From an uncultured Bacilli bacterium (GTDB lineage: Bacteria; Bacillota_I; Bacilli_A; RF39; UBA660): a DNA stretch of 50,819 nucleotides. Location of the stretch: contig CALVIC010000007.1 of assembly GCA_944329365.1 (NCBI GenBank), positions 1 to 50,819 on the forward strand. Reading direction: 5' to 3'. The notes beneath the pieces were generated by a model. It searched no databases, was not told the DNA's origin, and worked only from the letters and a program-made list of their open reading frames with translations. This document shows, piece by piece, positions 44,280 to 50,819 of this stretch (position 1 is the first letter of the stretch; every line of letters starts with the position of its first letter). The translations under genes were made by a program, and so were the position numbers.

Positions 44280-45630
44280 GAAAAAAGGCATTTTTAGACG
44301 AATTTTAACGTTTTTCGATAAAAAGATATTTATGCCAATTACGAGATGTGTCGTTAGAATTGGAAAAAAACTTGGAATTTCTAATAAGTCAATCGAAACT
44401 TGGCTTTCTAAATCCAATACATTATTATTTGTATCTTTAGTTTTAGCAGTTGGAATATTTATTATTATCGATCAGCAGATTGTAGTTTTCAGTAATAAAT
44501 CAGCTGAAGTTTTAAAGGGCCAGAGTGTTGAAGCTATTTATAATGAAGAGGCTTATGTAGTTGAAGGTTTACCTAGTAGTGTAGATATCACTTTAATGGG
44601 AAGTAGGTCTGATTTGTTTATTGCTAAGCAATCTACGGCTTCTAAAGTAACTGTTGATTTGACTGGCTTGAGACCGGGGACACATAGGGTAAATATCGAG
44701 TATACACAACCTATGAGTTCAATTAGTTATAGTGTTAACCCGGCAGTTGCAACGGTTAATATTTATCCAAAGGTTTCTGAAACTAAAACTTTAAGTGTCG
44801 ATTTGCTTAATCAAGATGATTTAGACTCAAAACTTGTAGTTGATAATGTCAATCCAGAGGTCAATAGTGTAGTTATCAAAGGAGCTTCTGATGATAAGGC
44901 AATTAATAATTTGGATAAAGTTGCAACGGTTAAAGCTTTAGTTAATTTGGCTAATATTGATACAGACGAAGCAGGAACAGTTACGCTTAAGGATGTTCCG
45001 TTAAAGGCATACGACGAGAATGGAAAAACGATGAATGTAGAAATTGTTCCATCAAAAATCGATGTCGATGTTGAAATTTCTTCACCAAGTAAAGAAGTAC
45101 CGATTAGAGTAGTTCCAGATGGCGAGGTTGGATTCGGAAAAGCTATTAGTTCAATTACGACCAGTGAGTCTAATGTAACAGTTTATGGACCACAAGATGT
45201 TTTGGATAATCTGGAGTATGTTCCAGCTAAAATCGATGTCGATGGCTTGACTGAAGATAGAGAATATAAGATTAATCTAGATAAACCTAGAGGGGTTAGA
45301 TCGATGTCGGTTAACAATATTACGGCTAACGTAACGCTTGGTAATTCTTCTGATAGAGATATTGAAAATGTTAATATCGATGTTCGTAATTTGGATAGTA
45401 GATATAGTGTTCAAGGCTTATCCGAGAACGATATAATGGTTACAGTCAATGTTCAGGGTGTCGACTCGGTTATCAGTCAACTTACTAGTGATGATATTAC
45501 AGCTTATATTAACCTTAAGGGATATAAACCTGGTGAATATGAAGTTCCGGTAAAGGTTGAAGGAACTGATGTGAGAGTTCAGTACGTTTCAATGACTAAA
45601 AAGGTTAAAATTAGAGTTGTCGAAAGATAG
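44272..45630 (+). CDS. cdaR: CdaA regulator with YbbR domains
   Basis: 452 residues. A basic N-terminus, one membrane segment (about 48-66), then four YbbR domains outside the cell (about 85-170, 175-265, 270-355, 362-448), each with a PSSVDITL / PSKIDVDVE / PAKIDVDGL type strand. CdaR binds CdaA in the membrane and tunes its activity. ATG 44272 overlaps the cdaA stop (ATGAATAA) and GGAGAAGATGGG is upstream; an earlier in-frame start lies inside cdaA and is rejected. Confidence 0.92.
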   Translation: MNKKKGIFRRILTFFDKKIFMPITRCVVRIGKKLGISNKSIETWLSKSNTLLFVSLVLAVGIFIIIDQQIVVFSNKSAEVLKGQSVEAIYNEEAYVVEGLPSSVDITLMGSRSDLFIAKQSTASKVTVDLTGLRPGTHRVNIEYTQPMSSISYSVNPAVATVNIYPKVSETKTLSVDLLNQDDLDSKLVVDNVNPEVNSVVIKGASDDKAINNLDKVATVKALVNLANIDTDEAGTVTLKDVPLKAYDENGKTMNVEIVPSKIDVDVEISSPSKEVPIRVVPDGEVGFGKAISSITTSESNVTVYGPQDVLDNLEYVPAKIDVDGLTEDREYKINLDKPRGVRSMSVNNITANVTLGNSSDRDIENVNIDVRNLDSRYSVQGLSENDIMVTVNVQGVDSVISQLTSDDITAYINLKGYKPGEYEVPVKVEGTDVRVQYVSMTKKVKIRVVER

Positions 45631-45649
45631 TTTAAGGGCTATCTTTTTT
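45623..45649 (+). terminator. Terminator after cdaR
   Basis: AAAGATAG pairs with CTATCTTT with an 8-base loop and T-run; the left arm contains the stop codon. Confidence 0.8.
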
Positions 45650-45699
45650 ATTGACTTTAAAGATAAAAAAAGATATTATTATTTTAGAGGCGGTGTATT

Positions 45700-46233
45700 A
45701 TGTTAAAAAAAATGAGGAATACTTTAACTGCAATGTCGGTTTTATATTTACTTTTGGGTATTATTATGCTTATTTTCCCTGCTCAAGTTAGCGATTTTAT
45801 TTGTTATTTAGTTGGGCTTATGTTTATTTTTTTAGGTGTTTCGGCAGTTGTCATGTATGTGAAGGAAGATATGAAGACAACATTTACTAGTTTTACTTTA
45901 GTTTTTGGAATTCTGTTCGGAGCTTTTGGTGTTTATATTGTTTTAAATCCAAAACTTTTAGCTTCATTTATTCCTTTAGTTGTCGGAATTTTTTTACTTG
46001 TCGATTCGGTAAGCAAGTTGTCAGTTGCTTTTGATTTGCGTAAAAGTGAATATAAAGATTGGTGGCAAATGATGATAGTTGCATTTATCATTTTAGCTTG
46101 TGGTTTAGTTTTAATAATGAATCCTTTTGGAGCAGTTAAGATAAGTATTATGGTTATAGGTGGCATTTTGATTGCTTTATCTGTTTCAAATATATTTGCA
46201 GTTTATAGTTATTCTAAAGTTATAGAAAAATAA
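45700..46233 (+). CDS. DUF308 (HdeD-like) membrane protein
   Basis: 177 residues, six membrane segments arranged as three pairs, each with LLLGIIMLIFP, GAFGVYIVLNP and CGLVLIMNPFGA patterns: the DUF308/HdeD repeat. HdeD is linked to acid resistance in enterobacteria, but the function of Firmicutes members is unknown. AGGCGG precedes ATG 45700. It forms a convergent pair with the DUF378 gene. Confidence 0.85.
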   Translation: MLKKMRNTLTAMSVLYLLLGIIMLIFPAQVSDFICYLVGLMFIFLGVSAVVMYVKEDMKTTFTSFTLVFGILFGAFGVYIVLNPKLLASFIPLVVGIFLLVDSVSKLSVAFDLRKSEYKDWWQMMIVAFIILACGLVLIMNPFGAVKISIMVIGGILIALSVSNIFAVYSYSKVIEK

Positions 46234-46257
46234 AAATCTTCGTTTTGAAGATTTTTT
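46232..46257. terminator. Bidirectional terminator
   Basis: AAAAATCTTC (46232-46241) and GAAGATTTTT (46247-46256) form a perfect 10-bp stem with loop GTTTT. Both convergent stop codons touch it. Confidence 0.85.
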
Positions 46258-46456
46258 AATGACTTTCGATATGGTTAAATAGAATACCAATATTAATAAT
46301 ACCAGCGATACCAACGAGGGTATAAATAATGTTAGAGACAACGGTTTTTTCACCAAAGAGTAAACTTACAACGTTTAAGTCTAAAATGCCAATTAGACCC
46401 CAATTGATCGCGCCAATAATGGTTAAGACTAAACAAATTTTTTGTAATGTTTCCAT
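46256..46456 (-). CDS. DUF378 membrane protein
   Basis: 66 residues, two membrane segments. The pattern ICLVLTIIGAINWGLIGI followed by DLNVVSLLFG and IIYTLVGIAGI is the complete DUF378 family. Function unknown. AGGTGAAAAT precedes the ATG at 46456. It stands alone on the minus strand. Confidence 0.88.
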   Translation of the reverse strand: METLQKICLVLTIIGAINWGLIGILDLNVVSLLFGEKTVVSNIIYTLVGIAGIINIGILFNHIESH

Positions 46457-46569
46457 ATTTTCACCTATCCTTTTCTACTGTTAGTTTGGCAGAAAAAATA
46501 AATAATATTCATTCATATTTTGTTTTTTTAATAAATATAATAAATTAGAGATTGGAAGATGGTGAGAAA

Positions 46570-47562
46570 ATGAAAAAAATTTGTTTTGTTTTATGTTTAT
46601 GTATATTACTTAGTGGATGTGGTAAATATACTAGTGGAGATGCTCAAAAAGATTTGGAAAAGAAAATTGAGAATGTGGAAAGTTATAAGCTGACTGGCGA
46701 GATGGAGATTGTCAATAACGATGATGTTTATAAGTACGACGTCGATGTTTCGTATGCAAAGACAGATAAGTTTAGAGTTTCACTTAAGAATCAAACAAAC
46801 GACCATGAACAAATCATTTTGAAAAATGCCGATGGTGTTTACGTTTTGACACCAGCATTAAACAAGAGTTTTAAATTTCAAAGTGATTGGCCATATAATA
46901 ATTCCCAAGTTTATTTACTACAGACACTTTTATCCGATATTCAAAACGATAAAAACAAAGAGTTCAAGGAAACTAATTCGGATTATGTTTTTACAACAAC
47001 GGTAAATTATCCTAATAATAGCGATTTAGTTAAGCAAAAAATATATTTTGATAAGGATTTGAATCCTAGTAAGGTTGAAGTAATGAACAACGAGGGCGAT
47101 GTATTAATTAAGATGACTTTTAAAGATGTCAATTTAAAGGCAAAATTAGATGATAAAGTATTTACCTTAGATAATAATATGAAGGTTTCAGAGAATATCG
47201 ATGAGACGCGGACGGTAAGTGAAATCGATGGCGACATTTATCCAATGTATATTCCTGAAAATACTAAACTTGCCGATAAAGAGACTGTAAGTTTAGATAA
47301 TGGCGAACGTGTGATAATGACTTTCGAAGGAGATAACCCATTTATGCTGGTTGAACAAACGGTTAGCGTGAGTGATGAAGATTCGATTGTTTCAGTTATG
47401 GGTGAACCATGTATGATGGGAACAGGAGTTGCCGCACTTTCAGATAATATGGTTTCATGGATAAGTAATGGTGTTGAATATTACGTGGTTGCGGATAATA
47501 TGAGCGATGATGAACTTTTAAATGTAGCAAGTTCGGTAGCAGTTATTCCAACTAGTAAGTAA
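46570..47562 (+). CDS. LolA-like lipoprotein
   Basis: 330 residues. Lipobox LLSGC with Cys17. The mature part begins with an amphipathic helix (KDLEKKIENVESYKLTGEMEI) and antiparallel strands, the half-barrel arrangement of LolA/sporulation-lipoprotein YdcC-like proteins (SYAKTDKFRVSLKNQ, YFDKDLNPSKVEVM). The last 100 residues form a separate small domain (YPMYIPENTKLADKETV). It may bind lipids or hydrophobic ligands at the cell surface. GGTGAG precedes ATG 46570; ATG 46552 is rejected. Confidence 0.75.
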   Translation: MKKICFVLCLCILLSGCGKYTSGDAQKDLEKKIENVESYKLTGEMEIVNNDDVYKYDVDVSYAKTDKFRVSLKNQTNDHEQIILKNADGVYVLTPALNKSFKFQSDWPYNNSQVYLLQTLLSDIQNDKNKEFKETNSDYVFTTTVNYPNNSDLVKQKIYFDKDLNPSKVEVMNNEGDVLIKMTFKDVNLKAKLDDKVFTLDNNMKVSENIDETRTVSEIDGDIYPMYIPENTKLADKETVSLDNGERVIMTFEGDNPFMLVEQTVSVSDEDSIVSVMGEPCMMGTGVAALSDNMVSWISNGVEYYVVADNMSDDELLNVASSVAVIPTSK

Positions 47563-47589
47563 AAGTATATGAAAAAACATATACTTTTT
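47561..47589 (+). terminator. Terminator after the LolA-like gene
   Basis: AAAAGTATATG (47561-47571) pairs with CATATACTTTT, with a 6-base loop and T-run. Confidence 0.8.
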
Positions 47590-47653
47590 AATTTTATTTT
47601 GAACTTAAAAATAAAGTTTATACTTATAAAAACTTTGAAAAAGCTGATAATTA

Positions 47654-47662
47654 TGTTATAAT
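47654..47662 (+). promoter_or_regulatory. Extended -10 promoter
   Basis: TGT-TATAAT; ATG 47681 is 18 bases downstream. A TTGAAA about 16 bp upstream may act as -35. Confidence 0.6.
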
Positions 47663-47680
47663 TATGCACAGGTGATTTAG

Positions 47681-48412
47681 ATGGAAGATAACAAGAAGAA
47701 AGTTACAAAGAATAAAACTGAGGATGCGAATAAAAGGAAGACTGAAAACAATAAAATAGAAACAAAAAAGATTGCAGTTAAAAAAGGCGGAGCTAAAAAG
47801 AAGTCAGAAGAAAAAAAGATCAAAGAAAAGAGTTTTTCAGAAAATGTAAAGGAAGAAAAGATGTTTTCTGATATAACTAAGGAAGATAACAAGAAAAAGG
47901 CAATTAAAGATGCGAGAAGAAAATTAAATTACGCGAAGACTAGTGATGGAGAAGAGTTTGGAAGATTAATTAAAATTATTTTAATAGTTACTGTTATAAT
48001 GGTAGTTTTTTACGGGGTTACGGTAGTTGTAACTAATAAGGTAAAGGAAGCAAAGGATGAACAAAGTAGTGAATCTCAAGGTATTCAATACGATAATATA
48101 ATGGTTGGCTCTATGCTTAAGATAAATGGTAATTTTTATGTTTTAATCGAGGATCAAGATGATTCAAGAATTTCCGAGTATGATACTTTAAAACAAACTA
48201 TCGCGGCTAATCCAGATGCGCCAAAGATTTTTGTGGCAGATTTATCTGATTCGTTTAACAGCAGTTATTTAAGTTCAGAGAGTAATTATGAATCTGATAT
48301 GACTAAGTTTAGAGTTACAGGAACTACTTTGGTTAAAATTGAAGATCATAAGATTACTGAGACATATGATAGTTACGATGAAATAAACGATAAATTGAAA
48401 GAATTAGAATAA
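47681..48412 (+). CDS. Membrane protein with Lys-rich cytoplasmic tail
   Basis: 243 residues. The first 95 residues are extremely Lys/Glu-rich and probably disordered and cytoplasmic; one membrane segment (about 98-120) follows, then an extracellular alpha/beta domain (MVGSMLKINGNFYVLIEDQDD, IFVADLSDSF, FRVTGTTLVKIEDHKI). Its fold resembles the extracellular part of the protein at 41797, a vague similarity that would need a structure comparison. AGGTGATTTAG precedes ATG 47681. Function unknown. Confidence 0.65.
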   Translation: MEDNKKKVTKNKTEDANKRKTENNKIETKKIAVKKGGAKKKSEEKKIKEKSFSENVKEEKMFSDITKEDNKKKAIKDARRKLNYAKTSDGEEFGRLIKIILIVTVIMVVFYGVTVVVTNKVKEAKDEQSSESQGIQYDNIMVGSMLKINGNFYVLIEDQDDSRISEYDTLKQTIAANPDAPKIFVADLSDSFNSSYLSSESNYESDMTKFRVTGTTLVKIEDHKITETYDSYDEINDKLKELE

Positions 48413-48417
48413 GATGT

Positions 48418-48452
48418 AAAAATAGAAAAGTTTTAATGGCTTTTCTATTTTT
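48418..48452 (+). terminator. Terminator
   Basis: AAAAATAGAAAAG (48418-48430) and CTTTTCTATTTTT (48440-48452) form a perfect 13-bp stem with a 9-base loop. Confidence 0.85.
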
Positions 48453-48465
48453 GTTTGGAAAATTA

Positions 48466-48474
48466 TGTTATACT
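48466..48474 (+). promoter_or_regulatory. Extended -10 promoter of the CtpA-like gene
   Basis: TGT-TATACT; ATG 48500 is 25 bases downstream. Confidence 0.55.
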
Positions 48475-48499
48475 GTATATGAGACGCTAGGTGATAGAT

Positions 48500-49738
48500 A
48501 TGAAGAAAAGTGTTAGAGAAACGGAAAAAAAGTTACAAAGGTTATCCAATTCTTTAGGAGATATAGAAGTTACTAAGAGTAAGGTAAAGCCAATTTTTAT
48601 GACAAGTGAGGTTATTGTTTTACTTATTTTAACGGCAATTGTCAGCGTTATTTTAAGTGGGCTTGTAACTTATAATTTTGTAGTTAAGGGAACTGAAAAA
48701 GTTGATAATGAGGTTCAAGAATTTTTGGATAATTATAATTATATTGTGGATAATTATTATGGTGAGATAAATAAATCAGAACTCTTGGATGCGGCGCTTG
48801 CTGGAATGATGAATTCTTTGGATGCCGGTTCAGCTTGGATGGGTTCTGAAGATAGTAATTTCAATGTTTACTTAGAAGGTAGTTATGAAGGAATTGGTAT
48901 TGAAATATATAGTAATGATGATGGTGACATTGTCGTAGGTTCAGTTTTCGAGGATACACCAGCGTATAAGGCGGGAATTAAAACTGGAGATATTATTTTG
49001 AAGGTTCAAGGCGAGGATGTTCATGGTAAAGAGGTGAATACTGTTTCGGATATGATGAGTAGAGGCGAGACAGAATTGACTTATAAACATGACGATGAAG
49101 AGAAGACAGTTAAATTAAAAAAGACGATGGTTGAACTTAAGTCGGTTAATTCTTCAATACTTGATAATAATATAGGTTATATGGATATTTCTATTTTTGC
49201 GAATAATACAGCAAAGCAGTTTAAGAAGCAATTAAATGATTTCGAGAGTAAAGATGTAAGGGGATTGATTATCGATCTTCGAGGTAATTCGGGTGGTCAT
49301 TTGACAGCGGCTAGAGATATATTATCGTTATTTTTAGATTCATCTCATCCTATATATAAGATAAAAAGTAAAACTCGGACACAAACGTATTATTCAAATG
49401 GGAAGGAAACAAAAAAATTAAAAATTGTTTTATTGGTAGACGAAAATAGTGCATCGGCTTCAGAAATAGTGACTTCAGCTTTGCAGGAGCAATATGGAGC
49501 GACAGTTGTCGGGGCAAAAACGTATGGAAAGGGAACTGTTCAGGAGTTACAAACACTTCCAGATGGACAACAGTATAAATTAACGACGACGACTTGGCTT
49601 ACTTCAAAAGGAAAGAGTATTAATAAAGTGGGAATAGAACCAGATATCAACATTACTTTGAGTGATGAATATATTAAGAATCCTACATCGGATAATGATA
49701 ATCAATTGCAAAAAGCTTTAGAAATTTTAGAGGAATAA
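48500..49738 (+). CDS. S41 carboxy-terminal processing protease
   Basis: 412 residues. One membrane segment (about 36-58), a helical N-part, a PDZ domain (about 125-205: DIVVGSVFEDTPAYKAGIKTGD), and the S41 peptidase core with LDLRGNSGG-like LIIDLRGNSGGHL, catalytic Ser in DENSASASEIV and Lys in TYGKGTVQ. It cuts secreted or membrane proteins near their C-termini, as CtpA/B do. No peptidoglycan-binding domain at the C-terminus. AGGTGAT precedes ATG 48500; in-frame GTG 48491 lies inside that site. Confidence 0.93.
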   Translation: MKKSVRETEKKLQRLSNSLGDIEVTKSKVKPIFMTSEVIVLLILTAIVSVILSGLVTYNFVVKGTEKVDNEVQEFLDNYNYIVDNYYGEINKSELLDAALAGMMNSLDAGSAWMGSEDSNFNVYLEGSYEGIGIEIYSNDDGDIVVGSVFEDTPAYKAGIKTGDIILKVQGEDVHGKEVNTVSDMMSRGETELTYKHDDEEKTVKLKKTMVELKSVNSSILDNNIGYMDISIFANNTAKQFKKQLNDFESKDVRGLIIDLRGNSGGHLTAARDILSLFLDSSHPIYKIKSKTRTQTYYSNGKETKKLKIVLLVDENSASASEIVTSALQEQYGATVVGAKTYGKGTVQELQTLPDGQQYKLTTTTWLTSKGKSINKVGIEPDINITLSDEYIKNPTSDNDNQLQKALEILEE

Positions 49739-49739
49739 T

Positions 49740-49762
49740 CATCACTTTTTAGTGATGGTTTT
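49740..49762 (+). terminator. Terminator after the protease gene
   Basis: CATCACT (49740-49746) pairs with AGTGATG (49751-49757), loop TTTT, then GTTTTATT. Confidence 0.75.
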
Positions 49763-49780
49763 ATTATATATTTTATTTTG

Positions 49781-49789
49781 TGGTATAAT
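49781..49789 (+). promoter_or_regulatory. Extended -10 promoter
   Basis: TGG-TATAAT; ATG 49811 is 21 bases downstream with GGAGGAGG between. Confidence 0.55.
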
Positions 49790-49810
49790 TATTGGAGGAG
49801 GCCTAGAATT

Positions 49811-50350
49811 ATGCAGGGATTAAGAATAGGAGATAGGCTACAGATACAGTGTTATAAACACGATGGAAAGATTCACCGTGAATGGGATGAAGCTGTAGTT
49901 TTGGATATTAAAAAAGATTATATTGTATTTGGCAACGAGCGAACGCTAGTAACGGAGGCTCAGGGTAACACTTGGAGAACAAAAGAACCGGCAGTAATGT
50001 ATTTTTTTAAGAACGAGTGGTATAACATAATAGTTCAGCTTAAGAAGGAAGGGGTAACATACTATTGTAATATTGCAACACCATTTATAATTGAGGATAA
50101 TACGATTAAATATATTGATTATGATTTGGATTTGCGAATTTTTCCTAATGGAAGTTTTAAGATATTAGATAAACAAGAGTATAAGTATCACAAAAAAAAG
50201 ATGCGTTATTCTAAAGATTTAGATATCGTCGTAAATAATGCTTTGTCTGAACTTATTACAAGTTATCAAAGGGGTGATACAATGTTTGATTTAAAGCGTA
50301 ATTTGCTTTATGGAAAAAAGTATGAAAAACTTAAAAATAGTGGTAATTAA
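49811..50350 (+). CDS. DUF402 nucleoside phosphatase-like protein
   Basis: 179 residues of the DUF402/UPF0374 family (YgaC; SA1684 of Staphylococcus is a nucleoside diphosphatase). Signature blocks are HREWDEAVVL, the EPAVMYFFKNEWYNIIVQL strand pair, YCNIATPF and DYDLDLRIFPNG with metal-binding Asp residues, followed by DKQEYKYHKKKM. The length is standard. It hydrolyses nucleoside di- or triphosphates in characterised members; the activity here is inferred. It is the last gene before the rRNA operon. Confidence 0.9.
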   Translation: MQGLRIGDRLQIQCYKHDGKIHREWDEAVVLDIKKDYIVFGNERTLVTEAQGNTWRTKEPAVMYFFKNEWYNIIVQLKKEGVTYYCNIATPFIIEDNTIKYIDYDLDLRIFPNGSFKILDKQEYKYHKKKMRYSKDLDIVVNNALSELITSYQRGDTMFDLKRNLLYGKKYEKLKNSGN

Positions 50351-50412
50351 TTTAAAGTTTGCGCATATATTATAGAGGGAATGAAAAAAGTGAAAAAAAA
50401 CCCAAAATATGC

Positions 50413-50441
50413 TTGACACCACTTTTTAATTCTGGTATATT
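50413..50441 (+). promoter_or_regulatory. rRNA operon promoter P1
   Basis: TTGACA (50413-50418) and TATATT (50436-50441), 17 bp apart, with TGG before the -10. Confidence 0.85.
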
Positions 50442-50515
50442 ATTCGTGCATTGAGCGAGAGAAAAGACTTGTTAAAAGTTGAAATTAAAAAAATGAAATT
50501 TTTGTAAAAAAACTC

Positions 50516-50544
50516 TTGACTTAATGAGAAGTAAATGATATATT
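50516..50544 (+). promoter_or_regulatory. rRNA operon promoter P2
   Basis: TTGACT (50516-50521) and TATATT (50539-50544), 17 bp apart, TGA before the -10; GTGA...TCAC hairpin follows the start. Confidence 0.85.
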
Positions 50545-50618
50545 AGTTTATGTTGCGTGAGGAGTGCTTCACAAAACATTTAAATGTCGAAAAAAGTTGA
50601 AAAAAACTAAAAAAATTA

Positions 50619-50647
50619 TTGACTTTGACATTTAAATCTGATATATT
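50619..50647 (+). promoter_or_regulatory. rRNA operon promoter P3
   Basis: TTGACT (50619-50624) and TATATT (50642-50647), 17 bp apart, TGA before the -10. The hairpin TGTCGC/GCGACA lies at the transcript start, and CTTTGAAAACTGAGCAA (about 50677) is the usual Bacilli pre-16S leader sequence. Confidence 0.88.
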
Positions 50648-50742
50648 AATCTTGTCGCTTTGAGCGACAGAATGATCTTTGAAAACTGAGCAAAATGTCA
50701 ATTCATTTTAATTAGTCAGGAATTTAAATTTTGAACAATAAA

Positions 50743-50819
<77 letters not shown>

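Noticed and set aside
47677..47892. Minus-strand frame rich in Phe, Leu and Ser
   Set aside because: It is the complement of the Lys/Glu-rich region of the gene at 47681; composition explains it.

Overview
The window comes from a low-GC Gram-positive bacterium, most likely an uncultured gut member of the Bacillota (Bacilli, RF39/Erysipelotrichia-like). The basis is the strong A+T bias, AGGTGAT/GGAGG ribosome binding sites, sortase and lipobox signals, c-di-AMP genes, no outer-membrane genes, and a Bacilli-type rRNA leader before a 16S start at the right edge. The only tRNA is tRNA-Trp(CCA), and TGA ends several genes, so the standard code is used. Placement below class is a guess.

Layout. 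(1) 1-3761: a possible small terminated RNA, an rRNA-methyltransferase-like gene, a RluA-like pseudouridine synthase with an altered catalytic motif, and pyrG behind an attenuator-like leader. (2) 3831-9341: a surface block with a membrane-anchored PIG-L deacetylase, a YfhO protein, a thioester-domain adhesin with its own sortase, and a cell-wall amidase. (3) 9407-17737: an Abi_2 (abortive infection) gene, HtrA protease, SleB-type hydrolase, LMW tyrosine phosphatase, a soluble GdpP-like phosphodiesterase, a broken SDR gene, a 3-hydroxyacyl-CoA dehydrogenase, tRNA-Trp, a zinc-ribbon/PASTA protein and an alpha/beta hydrolase. (4) 17745-28595: DedA-glmS, VanZ-RDD, a four-gene minus-strand group with two flavoproteins, two unknown genes and a second DedA. 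(5) 28716-34207: an accessory stretch with a PEP-synthase-like fusion, an orphan lipoprotein, an orphan 244-residue protein and an IS30-family element. (6) 34301-40125: prenyl synthase, lipoprotein, bactofilin-like membrane protein, LysM protein, small regulator and an ISAs1-family element. (7) 40177-50350: thioredoxin-like lipoprotein, single-ring Clp-like ATPase, trmL, cdaA-cdaR, membrane and lipoprotein genes, CtpA protease and a DUF402 protein. (8) 50413-50819: three tandem rRNA promoters and the 5' end of 16S rRNA.

Two themes link the regions. One is cell-envelope work: glmS feeds wall precursors; YfhO, DedA, VanZ, sortase, amidase, SleB, HtrA, CtpA and PASTA/LysM proteins build or remodel the envelope; and c-di-AMP is probably made by CdaA/CdaR and degraded by the GdpP-like enzyme. 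The other is extreme compaction: extended -10 promoters (TGn-TATAAT) lie 16-26 bases before start codons, genes overlap, and convergent genes share bidirectional terminators, in one case with both stop codons in the hairpin loop. No CRISPR array, prophage or complete defence island is visible. The least explained items are the pyrG leader, the PEP-synthase-like fusion with its neighbouring orphan gene, the pore-loop-less AAA+ protein, and three enzymes with changed active-site residues.
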